From a bacterium (GTDB taxonomy: Bacteria; CLD3; SB21), in NCBI GenBank assembly GCA_013360215.1, contig JABWCP010000034.1, positions 1 through 29,712 on the forward strand: a stretch of DNA of 29,712 nt, given 5' to 3'. Under the pieces are notes generated by a model. The model searched no databases and was not told the DNA's origin. It saw nothing but the letters and a program-made list of their open reading frames with translations. Both the position numbers and the translations under genes were made by a program. Within the stretch, counting starts at the first letter, position 1, and each line of letters opens with the position of its first letter. This document shows, piece by piece, positions 1 to 9,843 of the stretch.

Positions 1-2680
1 AGATCAGATACACATTCTGCTTCACCAGTACCGGCAGCGTGATGGCTTCATCCATCCCGGTACTTTCAAACTTTACGGTAATATTTTTTCGACCCAGTAA
101 ATCATGCGCAAAATTTTGCATCCGCAAATTCAAATCCGTGACCCGATCATTGCGCGCATCTATAGACCACACGATATCACTCATACTGGATATCACATTC
201 CGGCTGAGATCTCCGATTTTATCCAGCATCGGGATAGAATCATGCAGCGTTTTGCTTTCTTTGGCTAAATCGGAGTACATCGCGATTTTTGACAGATTGG
301 CACCGATATCGTCGTGCAGGTCGCTGGCAATTTTTACGCGCAACCGCTCCACCGCCAAAAGCCGGTTTACGCGATACTGATACACCCGCCATAAAATCAA
401 TCCGATGAGTACCAAAATCAGCAAGCGAAACCACCATGTCCGATACCACGGCGGTAAAATGCGAAACGTATAATTCGCTTCCCTTCCGATGACCCCATAT
501 ACATTCATCGCTCTTACTCTAAATGTATACTCCCCTTCATTCAAGTTCGTATATATCGCGCGGTTCTCACTGCTCCATGCTGTCCAATCGGCATCAAAAT
601 TCTGAAGTTTCCACGAAAACTGCAGATGTTTAGTGTCGAGAAAATACGAAGCCGCGAATTCGAATGTCAGATTGTTATAACGGAAATCAATTTTCAAATT
701 TTGATTTTCATAATTCGGCACGGGCATACCGGCATACAATACTGAATCGCCGCGCGTTTTTATCGTACGTATTTTGGCGTCAAAATTTTGCTTGAAATCA
801 TACCCGATACTCCGATCGTAACGGGATACACCGTCCGTTCCATAAACCCACAAATAGCGCCCGTCAATCATCATGCCCGTAGGATCAACTTCGGTATTGA
901 GAAAAATTGTCGAATCATAAGACCATAATTGTTCACTGAGCGGTCTGATATGATACAATGCTCCGGCTTTGACCCAATATCCGACACTGTCGGCTACAAT
1001 GAAAAACGTATTTCGTTTGCTACCGTTGATCATCGGCCCCAGCGTATTATCTTCCAATACGTTGATCAAACCATTTCTTTCTTCGAACCGGTATACCCCA
1101 CGCATGGTATTAGCCGCTAAATGGCCGAGATTATAATTCACATAGGTATATCCATCGTACGGCATGGCAACATATCTGTGATAGAAGTATTTCCCTTCAT
1201 GCGACATCATGATCAGAGCTGCACCTTTACTGACAAAACCCGCCCAGTACCGCAACGTGTCCTCTTGTTTTTCGCGAGATAAAACCAATGAAATTATTTC
1301 ATCATGAAAATCATACAATTTTTCACGCGCTTTTGTTTTTTTGTTCCAACGGATTAACTGATGTCGAGAAGTTGCTAGCAGCCAATCCGGATGCGTAGGT
1401 ACACTTTGGACATTTTGTGTAATAAAATCATTTTTGAATACTGTTTTAAATGCCGTATCAAGTAAAACAAACTCACCACCTTGCACCGCAAGATGCCCCC
1501 ACACCGTATCGAGCATTGTTATTCGAAAATTGATATCGGGTATACGCACCCATTCGGATAATAGCGGAGAGCGCGCATCTTTTTTTTCATAATACAATCC
1601 CTGAGTCGTACCCATCACCATACGCCCGCCGTACCGCAGCATCGTGGTCACAGATCCCTGAAATCCTTGGCCGTCACGACGTGTTCGTATCGGATTGTGC
1701 CAATCAAAAGATATGATACCGTTTTCGGAGCATAACCAGATGCTCCCGTCTTGGGCCTGATACGCCGATTTTATATTATTGGTCGGCAATCCGTCTGTCA
1801 TATCGGCCTGTACCAGCAGAAAGCCGGACGAATCCATCAATGCAATACCATGAGATGTACTGGTCAACAAATAGTTTCCATCTTTCAGTCGAATACATGA
1901 TGACGGAACAAAAGCACTAATATCAAATGAAGATTTGAAAACCTGCAAGGTTTCCGTCAGCGGATCATACACCAAGGGCTCGGATTTGGATGTAAGTAAA
2001 AGATATTGACCATTGCGCCAGGGCACGATGCTCGAAACACGCCGCTCGCCGAGCGATTCAGAATTTTTTAAAATGGAAAACTCGAGACTTTGCCGATTGA
2101 GTACATAAATGCCTTCTCCCGGAATCGGCGCCCAAATCGTATTACCGACTTTAAAAATAAGGCGGAATCCTTTTTTTCTTTTCAATAACTTCGTTTCGCC
2201 AAGATGATAGCGTATCACACCGGCAAACGAACCAAAATAAACCTCATCATCTAATATTATCGTATTCCACACCTGCGTAATACCGTTGATCGAATCACGT
2301 AGACCTGTTGATAGTGAATAAAATTGATACATGCCGACCGTATCCGCTTTCAAAAAACCCCAATCGGAATGACCGCCTACCCAAATCGTACCCGTTTCAC
2401 TAACGTCAATCGAAAATGCACCTCCCGGAATATCAAGCTGCGTTTTGCGCCATCGCTGTCCGTCAAACTGCAACACATAACCCGGTCCGCCGTTGGCAAA
2501 CAGCATGACGCCGTCATGCGCTTGTACGGCACGCCAAACCTGTTGAAAACCTTCATAGGCTTTGGGGGGATAATAAATAAAGTCAGGTAACCCGAAACGC
2601 GATTGGGCGCGAATCGGGTTTAGTATGATTAGACCAAAAATTAATACGGTTAATGCACTGTACCGACGAAAATAGTTCAT
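1..2680 (-). CDS. Membrane sensor histidine kinase with propeller ectodomain (3'-truncated by window edge)
   Basis: I translated this by hand from the ATG at 2678-2680; the frame stays open to base 1, giving 893 codons with no stop. Residues 1-26 form a signal peptide ending in an RAQ-like cleavage site. A long region rich in short beta-strand motifs follows (for example 'DGSIWLCSENG'-like repeats), typical of Reg_prop two-component regulator propellers. A Y_Y_Y domain comes next (about 655-745, with 'LQNFDADWTAW' and 'LNEGEYTFRVRA'), then one transmembrane segment (about 752-772). The HisKA_3-type phosphoacceptor motif SDLHDDIGANL has its His at residue 789 (codon 314-316). The HATPase_c domain must lie left of the window. 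It probably senses an extracellular or periplasmic signal and phosphorylates a NarL/LuxR-type regulator; the ligand is unknown. It is a separate unit from the upstream solute-binding protein, with a terminator between them. Confidence 0.9.
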   Translation of the reverse strand, partial: MNYFRRYSALTVLIFGLIILNPIRAQSRFGLPDFIYYPPKAYEGFQQVWRAVQAHDGVMLFANGGPGYVLQFDGQRWRKTQLDIPGGAFSIDVSETGTIWVGGHSDWGFLKADTVGMYQFYSLSTGLRDSINGITQVWNTIILDDEVYFGSFAGVIRYHLGETKLLKRKKGFRLIFKVGNTIWAPIPGEGIYVLNRQSLEFSILKNSESLGERRVSSIVPWRNGQYLLLTSKSEPLVYDPLTETLQVFKSSFDISAFVPSSCIRLKDGNYLLTSTSHGIALMDSSGFLLVQADMTDGLPTNNIKSAYQAQDGSIWLCSENGIISFDWHNPIRTRRDGQGFQGSVTTMLRYGGRMVMGTTQGLYYEKKDARSPLLSEWVRIPDINFRITMLDTVWGHLAVQGGEFVLLDTAFKTVFKNDFITQNVQSVPTHPDWLLATSRHQLIRWNKKTKAREKLYDFHDEIISLVLSREKQEDTLRYWAGFVSKGAALIMMSHEGKYFYHRYVAMPYDGYTYVNYNLGHLAANTMRGVYRFEERNGLINVLEDNTLGPMINGSKRNTFFIVADSVGYWVKAGALYHIRPLSEQLWSYDSTIFLNTEVDPTGMMIDGRYLWVYGTDGVSRYDRSIGYDFKQNFDAKIRTIKTRGDSVLYAGMPVPNYENQNLKIDFRYNNLTFEFAASYFLDTKHLQFSWKLQNFDADWTAWSSENRAIYTNLNEGEYTFRVRAMNVYGVIGREANYTFRILPPWYRTWWFRLLILVLIGLILWRVYQYRVNRLLAVERLRVKIASDLHDDIGANLSKIAMYSDLAKESKTLHDSIPMLDKIGDLSRNVISSMSDIVWSIDARNDRVTDLNLRMQNFAHDLLGRKNITVKFESTGMDEAITLPVLVKQNVYLI

Positions 2681-2750
2681 GAAAAACAACCCATTCGGTG
2701 AATAACATATTAATGTAGGTATCCGCACGTATCATTGCTACAGATTTTGC

Positions 2751-2768
2751 CCTACATCATAATGTAGG
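2751..2768. other. Small perfect hairpin in the intergenic region before the histidine kinase
   Basis: CCTACAT and ATGTAGG form a 7-bp perfect stem around a 4-nt loop, about 70 bp upstream of the histidine kinase start. It has no T-tract on either side, so it is not a standard terminator. It could be an operator or an mRNA structure. Related words (CCCTACAT, ATGTAGGA) also occur in the next intergenic region near 4652-4692. Confidence 0.35.
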
Positions 2769-2782
2769 AGTTATTCGAAGAT

Positions 2783-2807
2783 AAAAAAAAACCAGCATCA
2801 TTGCAGG
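2783..2807 (-). terminator. Probable Rho-independent terminator of the solute-binding protein gene
   Basis: On the minus strand CCTGCA-ATGA-TGCTGG forms a stem with one T-T mismatch. It is followed immediately by nine T residues (A-run 2783-2791 on the plus strand). It lies about 60 bp past the stop of the gene ending at 2865. The stem is short, so efficiency is uncertain. Confidence 0.55.
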
Positions 2808-2864
2808 GCTTCGAAGTTATAAAACATTTCCGGAATGTAATTAATATTTTCAAAAAAACTGACT

Positions 2865-4487
2865 TCACTTTACAGCTTTACTTAACCAAACATTATTAAA
2901 TCGTCGCACAGACGACGCGTAGGTTTGGAAATTCCTTACTCTTGCAGATAAAGGTACGTAGGCTATCGAATGCGCTAATGGTATAAAAGGAAGGTCGTCA
3001 TTAAACAGTTCGCAAGCTTTGTTATATATTACGGCACGGCTCCGCGTATCTAATGTTTTTCGTCCTTGATCAATCAAAACATGCATGGCATCACTATCAT
3101 AAAAAGAAGTATTTGTTGACAAATTCCCCTCCACAACGCTCTTATCAAGTAAGGGATGAAAAAAGAAATGCGGATCCGGCGCATCACCGATCCACCCCGA
3201 TATACTCATGTCATACTCACCTTTTTTTCTACGCTCAAGAAATTCTTTCCATTCGGTAACGACAATTTGCACGTCAATGCCGATTACCGAAAGATCACGC
3301 TTAATCAACTCGGCTGCAAGTTGCCCATTCGGCATATATTCACGGGGGATAGGAATAGGCCACAGAGTACACCGAAATCCATCCGGATAGCCCGAAGTTT
3401 TCATAAACTTTCGTGCCGCTATCGGATCGTATTTTGTCATAGGAATATTATTATTATATCCCAAAACTTGCGGAGGTATAGGATTTTTTGCGATCCGCCC
3501 GTTGTCACCATATACCGCGGTAATGATCTCTTCACGGTTTATCGCATGCGCTATAGCTTTGCGTACATTTTCATCTTTAAAAAAAGATCGCTTAAGATTC
3601 ATTGCAAGATAAGCGATATTCATACCAAAAGATTGAACCATCTTAACCTTAGACGTATCGTACGCACGATGAATGACGTTTTTAGGCGGCGCATCAGCAA
3701 TGTCAAGAGAACCGCTCAACATCATTTTCCAGCGGGTTTCGACATCCGGAATCGTTTGAAAAATAAGAGAATCAATATACGGTGGTCCCGCCCAATAAGC
3801 TTTGTTTGAGCGAAGTACAACTCTATCGGCATCCCAGTAGCTAAATCGAAATGGTCCCGTTCCAACCGGATTTTTTGAAAATTCTTGGCGGGTCAAACTC
3901 ACAGACTCCGGGCTTACAACCGACATAAAATTCAGTGTCAACAATCCGAGAAACGTTGCATCCGGTTCATGCAACGTAATACGAAATGTTGAATCATCCA
4001 CCGCTTCCATACTTCGTACAATACGATCCATTCCAAAATTTTTCCAATCTTCAAACACTACCGATTCGCTTGCCGAGCCTTGCTTTTGCCTCAAAAAAGA
4101 AAACAAAACCGACGATGCCGTCAACTGCGTACCATCATGAAAACGGATACCCTGCCGCAGTTGGAAGGTATAAACTTTTCCATCCGAAGACACATCCCAG
4201 GAATGAGCCAAAGCAGGTTTGATACCGACGCGGCCTGGGATTTGCTCGACAAGACCATCAAATATATTTGCGATAATGACGGATGACTCCGTTTCTCCGG
4301 ATTGCGCCGGGTCGAGAGTAATGGGATGCCCGCTTTTTCCATATACTAAGGCCCCGCCGTATTCTGGTTTTTTGTCTGATTGCATTTCATTACTGGCGGA
4401 TGGTCCGCACGCAGATATGCTGCATATCACTAAAACGGATAGTACAACAAGGCGAACAAGAAAAGTTGTTTTATTAACTGTAAACAT
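2865..4487 (-). CDS. ABC transporter solute-binding lipoprotein, family 5 (peptide/nickel type)
   Basis: This 540-residue protein begins with a lipoprotein signal peptide. The lipobox ISAC places the lipidated cysteine at residue 27. The mature part has the SBP_bac_5 layout (OppA/DppA/NikA relatives): an N-terminal 'GHPITLDPAQ' segment, 'FDGLVE', 'ALAHSWDVSSDGKVYTFQLR', 'GIRFHDGTQLTA', then 'VGTGPFRF' and 'VRKAIAHAINRE'. Members capture oligopeptides, nickel or similar small molecules outside the inner membrane and pass them to an ABC permease. The length is normal for the family. An AGGAG ribosome binding site lies 8 nt before the start. No permease or ATPase genes are adjacent, so it is an orphan here and its substrate cannot be assigned. 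Its proximity to the hydroxyproline operon is not close enough to imply a link. Confidence 0.9.
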   Translation of the reverse strand: MFTVNKTTFLVRLVVLSVLVICSISACGPSASNEMQSDKKPEYGGALVYGKSGHPITLDPAQSGETESSVIIANIFDGLVEQIPGRVGIKPALAHSWDVSSDGKVYTFQLRQGIRFHDGTQLTASSVLFSFLRQKQGSASESVVFEDWKNFGMDRIVRSMEAVDDSTFRITLHEPDATFLGLLTLNFMSVVSPESVSLTRQEFSKNPVGTGPFRFSYWDADRVVLRSNKAYWAGPPYIDSLIFQTIPDVETRWKMMLSGSLDIADAPPKNVIHRAYDTSKVKMVQSFGMNIAYLAMNLKRSFFKDENVRKAIAHAINREEIITAVYGDNGRIAKNPIPPQVLGYNNNIPMTKYDPIAARKFMKTSGYPDGFRCTLWPIPIPREYMPNGQLAAELIKRDLSVIGIDVQIVVTEWKEFLERRKKGEYDMSISGWIGDAPDPHFFFHPLLDKSVVEGNLSTNTSFYDSDAMHVLIDQGRKTLDTRSRAVIYNKACELFNDDLPFIPLAHSIAYVPLSARVRNFQTYASSVRRFNNVWLSKAVK

Positions 4488-4640
4488 GGATTCACTCCTG
4501 ATTTCAGACGGTGTGTACCAATGAATACCGTCAAAAAAAGTTTTGTGTGGATGGATATAGTGCAGAACCGAAATTACTACTGCATATCAATGATAAAAAA
4601 TTCGATCCTCTAGCGCACCTCCATGAAAATGTAGTATATT

Positions 4641-4674
4641 GCAATAATAAAGCCCTACATCTCTGCAGGGCTTT
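4641..4674 (-). terminator. Rho-independent terminator of the BNR-repeat gene
   Basis: On the minus strand AAAGCCCT (4667-4674) pairs with AGGGCTTT (4649-4656), an 8-bp perfect stem with a 10-nt loop, followed by TTTATTATT. It begins 25 bp after the stop codon of the gene ending at 4699. Confidence 0.75.
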
Positions 4675-4698
4675 GGCCTAAAAATATGTAGGACTCTA

Positions 4699-7600
4699 TT
4701 ACTTTTTCGTATCAATATTAATCGCCGGAAGCGTTTGCAAAGATGCTTCCGAGTTAAATCGTGGAATTTCTTTTTCTAAAATCGGCTTCAATTGAGCAAG
4801 CCATCGATCCGCTTTAGCTCGAATATCTTCGTAAACCGCGTATTGCGCATCGGTAGGACGCACATCCGCCGATGCGACATCCGCCGCCAAGGCCGCCAGT
4901 TTGTTATTAAGTCGCATCGGATAATTAAGTACATCCTGGCTGCTTTTGATTTTGGTTTGTATCAATTCGTTTTCGATCGCTGAAAGCGAATCCTGAATCG
5001 GCTTGGCCGATTTTTTCATAGCCGTCGCACTCGTCGAATCTTTGATACGGTTCAGATAATCCGTTATTTGTTTTTGTACATCTCGAATCCGATTAACGGC
5101 TTCATGAACCTCGTTGAGTTTTTTATGAATTCCACTGATAAGTTCAAATTGTTTTTTTAAATCTTCCGGCGATGTGTCCACACGAGGATCTTTGAGAATT
5201 TCAAATTTCTCCGTCCATGATTGCGAACCGATATGCATGCGCACTTGATATGTACCGGGTACGACTTTGGGACCTCTGATATTACCGCCCCACATGATCG
5301 CTCCGGCCACTTCCGCGGCATCCGGATAACGCATATCCCACACAAAGCGATTCATCCCTGAATCGGCAGGAACTACATCCATTCGTTTTTCTTTTTTCTT
5401 CTCGTAGAATTCTTTTGAACTCTCGATCGTTTTGCCTTTTTTATCTTTTTTGCTGGAGTAAGCGGTTATAAGATTACCCTCGGCATTCAAAAACTCGAGT
5501 CTTACTTCTTCCTTCGGCGGTTCTTTTAAATAATAATTAATCAATACACCGTTGGGAGGATTAGTCCCTACAGGAACACCGGGTTCGCTGTATTGAAATC
5601 CGTCCATGCGGTACGCGTCTCGCGGTTTGTAAAGCAATCCCGCTTGTTTGGCCCACGCATCCGCGATCTGATGGAGCGGTGTCAGATCGTCTAAGATCCA
5701 AAATGAACGCCCGTGTGTCGCCACGACAAGATCTTTTTCCCGCGTTTGTACGGCCATATCGTGAATCGGGACCACGGGAAGATTGAGTTGCAACGATTGC
5801 CAGGATTCACCGTCGTTGAATGACACAAACATGCCCGTTTCCGTGCCGGCATACAATAAACCCGAACGGAACGGATCGGCGCGAATCACACGCGTAAATG
5901 CACCGTTCGGAATTCCCTGCGTAATACGTTTCCATGTTTTGCCGTAATCCGTAGTTTTAAAAAGATATGGTTGCAGATCGTCAAACTTGTACCGCGTCGC
6001 CGCCACATAACAAACGCCGCCATCCATATACGACGGTTCGATTATGCTGATAAGGCCTTCGGGAAAATCTTTGGGCGTCACATTGTTCCATGTCGCACCA
6101 TGATCACGACTGATATGTATCAAACCGTCATCACTCCCGGCCCAAAGAACTCCTTTTTCTTTGTACGATTCCGCCAGCGAAAAAATCGTATTGTAATATT
6201 CGACACTGGTGTTGTCTTTGGTGATCGGTCCGCCGGACGATAGTTGTTTAGATTTATCGTTGCGCGTAAGGTCACCGCTGATGACCGTCCAGCTCTGGCC
6301 CTCATCCGTTGAGCGAAATACGCACTGCGCCGTTACATATAGCGTATTTTTATCGTGCGGTGAAAAAACAATCGGGTACGTCCATTGGAAACGATATTTT
6401 TGATCAGCGGCACCCGCACCGATCGGATTGTCAGGCCATACGGCAATGTTCCGTTCCTGTTTTGTGGCCGCGTCCAATCGTGTAAGGTATCCTCCGTAGC
6501 TTCCTCCGAAAGTCACCGTCGGCTTCGACGGATGGGCAACGACATAACCGCTTTCTCCTCCTGCGACGATACTCCAATCGGCGAAGTCAATGCCGTAACT
6601 CGTGGTACGACTGCTGATACGAACGGTACTATTGTCTTGTTGAGCACCGTAGATGTTATATGGAAATTGATTATCCACGGATACATGATAAAACTGCGCT
6701 GTCGGAATATCCAAATCGGTCCACGATACACCGCCGTTGTAGCTTACCGCGGCCCCGCCGTCATCAGCGATGATCATTCGTTCCGAATTACGAGGATCAA
6801 TCCACAAATCGTGATGATCGCCGTGTTTGGTTTCAAAATTTTTAAACGTTCGCCCGCCATCCACGGATTTGAAAAACTGTACATTGAGCGCATATACCGA
6901 TTCCGAATTGACAGGATCGGCATAAATATGCGAATAATACCATGCCCGCTGGCGCAAATTTCGTTCTTCATTGGTGCGCCGCCATGTCTGACCACCGTCA
7001 TCCGATCTGAAAACACCGCCGTTATCATTTTCGATACATGCCCACACGAGTCCGTCTTTGACAGGTGAAACGGAAATACCGATTTTTCCGATCACGCCTT
7101 TAGGCAAGCCGGGATATTTTGAAATATCCGTCCACGTTTCGCCGCCGTCGGTTGATTTATACAACCCCGAACCCGAACCTCCGCTGGTCATGCTCCACGC
7201 ATTGCGATGAGCTTCCCATAACGCCGCATATACGATGCGTGGATTGCGCGGATCAAGCGCCACTTCGACCGCGCCGGTTTTATCGTCTTTGTATAAAGTT
7301 TGTTTCCACGTTTTTCCGCCGTCGGTTGTTTTATAAATTCCGCGCTCTTTATTGATACCAAAAATATGTCCCATTGCGGCGACTAAAACGAAGTCGGGAT
7401 TCTGCGGATGTATCGCAATGCCGCCGATAAACTGCGTTTCTTTCAAACCGGTATGCGACCAGGTTTTGCCGGCATCAAGCGATTTGTAAATACCGTCGCC
7501 CGGCGTAATATTACCGCGAATGCACGTTTCGCCCATCCCGGCATAGATCACATTAGGATCCGATTCTGCTACGCTTAACGCACCGACCGCGCCGGTTTTA

Positions 7601-7878
7601 AAAAATCCGTCCGATACATTGAGCCACGTAATACCGCCGTCTGTCGTTTTCCATACACCGCCGCCCGTTGCGCCAAAATAAAAGGTCAACGGATCGCGCG
7701 CGTCACCGGCAACCGCGACGGAACGGCCTCCGCGAAACGGACCGATTTGGCGCCATTCCATAGATTTGTACAACCCGGGTTCCATGCCGCTTGGCACGTC
7801 CGTTTTTTTCTGTGTGAAAAGAAACCCCGGCATCAGGATCATTAGCATACCGACAAAACACACATGTTTCCGATTCAT
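4699..7878 (-). CDS. Exported BNR/sortilin-like multi-repeat protein
   Basis: This 1059-residue protein starts with a Sec signal peptide (about residues 1-22, ending FLFTQ). The next ~730 residues carry at least ten Asp-box/BNR motifs of the form S/T-x-D-x-G-x-T/S-W: TTDGGITW (about 78-85), SLDAGKTW, TTDGGKTW, STDGGETW, SDDGGQTW, SVDGGRTF, YNGGVSW, STDEGQSW, SRDHGATW, TTDYGKTW and FNDGESW. This predicts one or two beta-propellers of the VPS10/sortilin and WD40/YVTN-like type. After 'VATHGRSFWILDDL' comes a region with 'GMNRFVWDMRYP', a beta-sandwich-like section and a helical, charged C-terminal segment (about 920-1030). Proteins of this build are common in Bacteroidetes, Acidobacteria and Gemmatimonadetes and are often annotated as glycosyl hydrolases, but no catalytic activity can be inferred. 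The start has a GAGG ribosome binding site. A terminator follows the gene. Confidence 0.88.
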   Translation of the reverse strand: MNRKHVCFVGMLMILMPGFLFTQKKTDVPSGMEPGLYKSMEWRQIGPFRGGRSVAVAGDARDPLTFYFGATGGGVWKTTDGGITWLNVSDGFFKTGAVGALSVAESDPNVIYAGMGETCIRGNITPGDGIYKSLDAGKTWSHTGLKETQFIGGIAIHPQNPDFVLVAAMGHIFGINKERGIYKTTDGGKTWKQTLYKDDKTGAVEVALDPRNPRIVYAALWEAHRNAWSMTSGGSGSGLYKSTDGGETWTDISKYPGLPKGVIGKIGISVSPVKDGLVWACIENDNGGVFRSDDGGQTWRRTNEERNLRQRAWYYSHIYADPVNSESVYALNVQFFKSVDGGRTFKNFETKHGDHHDLWIDPRNSERMIIADDGGAAVSYNGGVSWTDLDIPTAQFYHVSVDNQFPYNIYGAQQDNSTVRISSRTTSYGIDFADWSIVAGGESGYVVAHPSKPTVTFGGSYGGYLTRLDAATKQERNIAVWPDNPIGAGAADQKYRFQWTYPIVFSPHDKNTLYVTAQCVFRSTDEGQSWTVISGDLTRNDKSKQLSSGGPITKDNTSVEYYNTIFSLAESYKEKGVLWAGSDDGLIHISRDHGATWNNVTPKDFPEGLISIIEPSYMDGGVCYVAATRYKFDDLQPYLFKTTDYGKTWKRITQGIPNGAFTRVIRADPFRSGLLYAGTETGMFVSFNDGESWQSLQLNLPVVPIHDMAVQTREKDLVVATHGRSFWILDDLTPLHQIADAWAKQAGLLYKPRDAYRMDGFQYSEPGVPVGTNPPNGVLINYYLKEPPKEEVRLEFLNAEGNLITAYSSKKDKKGKTIESSKEFYEKKKEKRMDVVPADSGMNRFVWDMRYPDAAEVAGAIMWGGNIRGPKVVPGTYQVRMHIGSQSWTEKFEILKDPRVDTSPEDLKKQFELISGIHKKLNEVHEAVNRIRDVQKQITDYLNRIKDSTSATAMKKSAKPIQDSLSAIENELIQTKIKSSQDVLNYPMRLNNKLAALAADVASADVRPTDAQYAVYEDIRAKADRWLAQLKPILEKEIPRFNSEASLQTLPAINIDTKK

Positions 7879-7999
7879 AGATTCCTCACTATGCGTTGGG
7901 TTATTACTTACTCATATCGAATGATTGATTTGACGTTTCCGCGTTTAACCAAGCAGTCATCAGGTTTCTTGTCTTTACAAAATAAAAAAGCAAGAAAAC

Positions 8000-8815
8000 C
8001 TACAGCATGATCGCAGCTATTTCCTTAAATACTTTTGCCGCTACCATATCTGTCATGCCATGGGAATCCATTTCCGGGTTGTATTCGACAATGTCGGCGC
8101 CGATGATATCGGCATTAAGTGATTGGATGATACTTAACACTTCCCGCGTGGAAAGCCCTCCGGGTTCGCGATGAGATATACCCGGAGCAAAAGCAGGATC
8201 AAGGCAATCCATATCAAAACTAATATAAAGAGGAGAATCCCATCGTACATCAAAAATATCACGCCAGCGTTGCATCGTAAGAACCTCCACACCAAAACGC
8301 TGTGCTTGCGCACGTTGATGTCCATTGATGGTGCGAATTCCAACCTGCACCAGACGCTTCGCCAAACCCGACTCCATGATTCGTGCAAAGGGACTGGCGT
8401 GCGAATGCGGGTTGCCCTCGAAGTCCTCATACAAATCAGGATGTGCATCAAAGTGAAGAATGCTGAGATTACGATGCGTTTTCGCTGCCGCTTTGACCAG
8501 CGGAAAAGTCACGGAATGATCGCCGCCAAAGGCAATGACCTTCAAACCGGATTCATAAAGTTGACCGGCTGCACGTTCCGTCTCCGCAAGCAATTGCGAC
8601 GGCTCCGGCGTTATATCTCCCATATCCGTAAAAATGCCTTCGGCACCAAGATTCATTTCATTTTCACTCCAAAGATTGGAGGAATCGCAAAAGAATGCGT
8701 TGCGGATCCGCTGCGGAGCGCCCGCTGCGCCACGTTGGTAGGATGAGTTTTGATCAAATGCCACGCCTAATAAACCGATGCGTCCGGCTGACGGAAATAC
8801 GGGAAAAGCGTTCAT
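8000..8815 (-). CDS. Agmatinase/arginase-family ureohydrolase
   Basis: This 271-residue protein has all the metal-ligand motifs of the ureohydrolase superfamily: GGDHS (His100), DAHPD (Asp123, His125, Asp127) and SFDMDCLDP (Asp201, Asp203). The PGISHREPGG loop follows, and Glu244 lies in 'DIVEYNPEMD'. These ligands bind the two Mn2+ ions that activate water to hydrolyse a guanidino group, releasing urea. The motif context (DPAFAPG, EYNP) fits the agmatinase/guanidinobutyrase side better than classical arginase, but formimidoylglutamase cannot be excluded. It is a cytoplasmic enzyme of normal length. It is transcribed in the same direction as the BNR gene, 121 bp away, and divergently from the amidotransferase at 8963. 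Confidence 0.88.
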   Translation of the reverse strand: MNAFPVFPSAGRIGLLGVAFDQNSSYQRGAAGAPQRIRNAFFCDSSNLWSENEMNLGAEGIFTDMGDITPEPSQLLAETERAAGQLYESGLKVIAFGGDHSVTFPLVKAAAKTHRNLSILHFDAHPDLYEDFEGNPHSHASPFARIMESGLAKRLVQVGIRTINGHQRAQAQRFGVEVLTMQRWRDIFDVRWDSPLYISFDMDCLDPAFAPGISHREPGGLSTREVLSIIQSLNADIIGADIVEYNPEMDSHGMTDMVAAKVFKEIAAIML

Positions 8816-8962
8816 ATTGGCCTCGTGACTTCACAGGAATGTTTTATAAATTTTTTTAGTGTACGGAGCACCCATACGCACGCGTAAAGTTAAACGCGTA
8901 CAATGATGTGTGTTTTATTTTTCATAGTTGGTTTTTTTCCCTTCAAAGCGTATCATACACCC

Positions 8963-9763
8963 ATGTGCCGATTAGTTTTATACAAAGGCCCGGCAATATC
9001 GCTAGGTCACCTGCTTCACACACCGAAGCATTCAATCATCAAACAAAGTTATGAAGCGCGGGAGATGCTGCGCGGAACAACCAACGAAGACGGATTCGGA
9101 CTGGCGTGGTATGCGCCGCATTGGTCCGACGAACCCGCCGTTTATCGCAGTATCCAACCGATCAGCAATGATGTCAACATGCATACGATGGCCGGCAAAA
9201 TAAGTTCGGACATCATTTTGGCGCATGTACGCGGCGCTTCCGAAGGTATGCCCGTCGCGATCACCAATACGCATCCTTTTGGTTGGCAACGTTATGCTTT
9301 TATGCACAACGGCGCCGTGGATGAATTTCGCTCACGGTTTTTTCCGGAATTATTCAACGATATTCATCCTTCGCTTTGGCCGCACATCAAAGGCAATACC
9401 GATTCCGAACATGTTTTCGGATTATGGTTAAGTTACCTTGGTTTAGATAAGAATGCGTCGTTGCATGAACAAGTATCGGCGCTTCGTCGCACATTTCAGC
9501 GATTGGAAACCATCGCACAAACACAAAACTTAGACATCGTATTGAATATCGGAATTTCCGACGGACAGAACATCATTGCCGCACGGTTTCATTACGGAAG
9601 CCGCAAAGCTACATTGTATTACAATGACCATCTCACGTTATTTCCCGATGCTGTGATGATCGCATCCGAGGCGCAAACCGATGATGCAGGATGGAAACCC
9701 GTACCCGAACGCAGTATCCTCACAATTACTTCAAATAACATCCTTCACATTGAAGCATTTTAA
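8963..9763 (+). CDS. Class II glutamine amidotransferase (EgtC/YafJ-like)
   Basis: The frame is open from an ATG at 8903, but the true start is almost certainly the ATG at 8963, which gives MCRLVLYKG. Members of this N-terminal-nucleophile family need Cys at position 2, exposed by removal of Met, and the 20 residues before it are an unrelated hydrophobic run. The resulting 266-residue protein has 'TNEDGFGLAWY', 'LAHVRGAS', 'NTHPFGWQRYAFMHNGAVDEF' and 'NTDSEHVFGLWL'. These are the glutamine-binding and oxyanion-hole motifs of the single-domain GATase_4/GATase_6 type. It should hydrolyse glutamine or a gamma-glutamyl amide in the cytoplasm. EgtC acts in ergothioneine synthesis, but no other egt gene is nearby, so the substrate is open. 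Confidence 0.88.
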   Translation: MCRLVLYKGPAISLGHLLHTPKHSIIKQSYEAREMLRGTTNEDGFGLAWYAPHWSDEPAVYRSIQPISNDVNMHTMAGKISSDIILAHVRGASEGMPVAITNTHPFGWQRYAFMHNGAVDEFRSRFFPELFNDIHPSLWPHIKGNTDSEHVFGLWLSYLGLDKNASLHEQVSALRRTFQRLETIAQTQNLDIVLNIGISDGQNIIAARFHYGSRKATLYYNDHLTLFPDAVMIASEAQTDDAGWKPVPERSILTITSNNILHIEAF

Positions 9764-9843
9764 AAGCTTCACTCCAATTTAAACCTGTAATACAATGCCT
9801 GGCCAAATGTACGTTGGTTAGGCGCGATATTTTTCGAAGCCTT

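Noticed and set aside
3156-3809. 217-codon plus-strand open frame
   Set aside because: It is antisense to the solute-binding protein, which has a lipobox and family motifs. The shadow frame has only low-complexity basic sequence.
6385-7068. 227-codon plus-strand open frame
   Set aside because: It is antisense to the BNR-repeat gene, whose regular Asp-box motifs prove the minus strand is coding.
7960-8000. Terminator after the ureohydrolase gene
   Set aside because: AGGTTTTCTTG and CAAGAAACCT can pair, but the T-run is inside the loop and no T-tract follows the stem.
8903-8962. N-terminal extension of the glutamine amidotransferase
   Set aside because: It would bury the catalytic Cys that must be residue 2. 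The 20 extra residues are an unrelated hydrophobic run.
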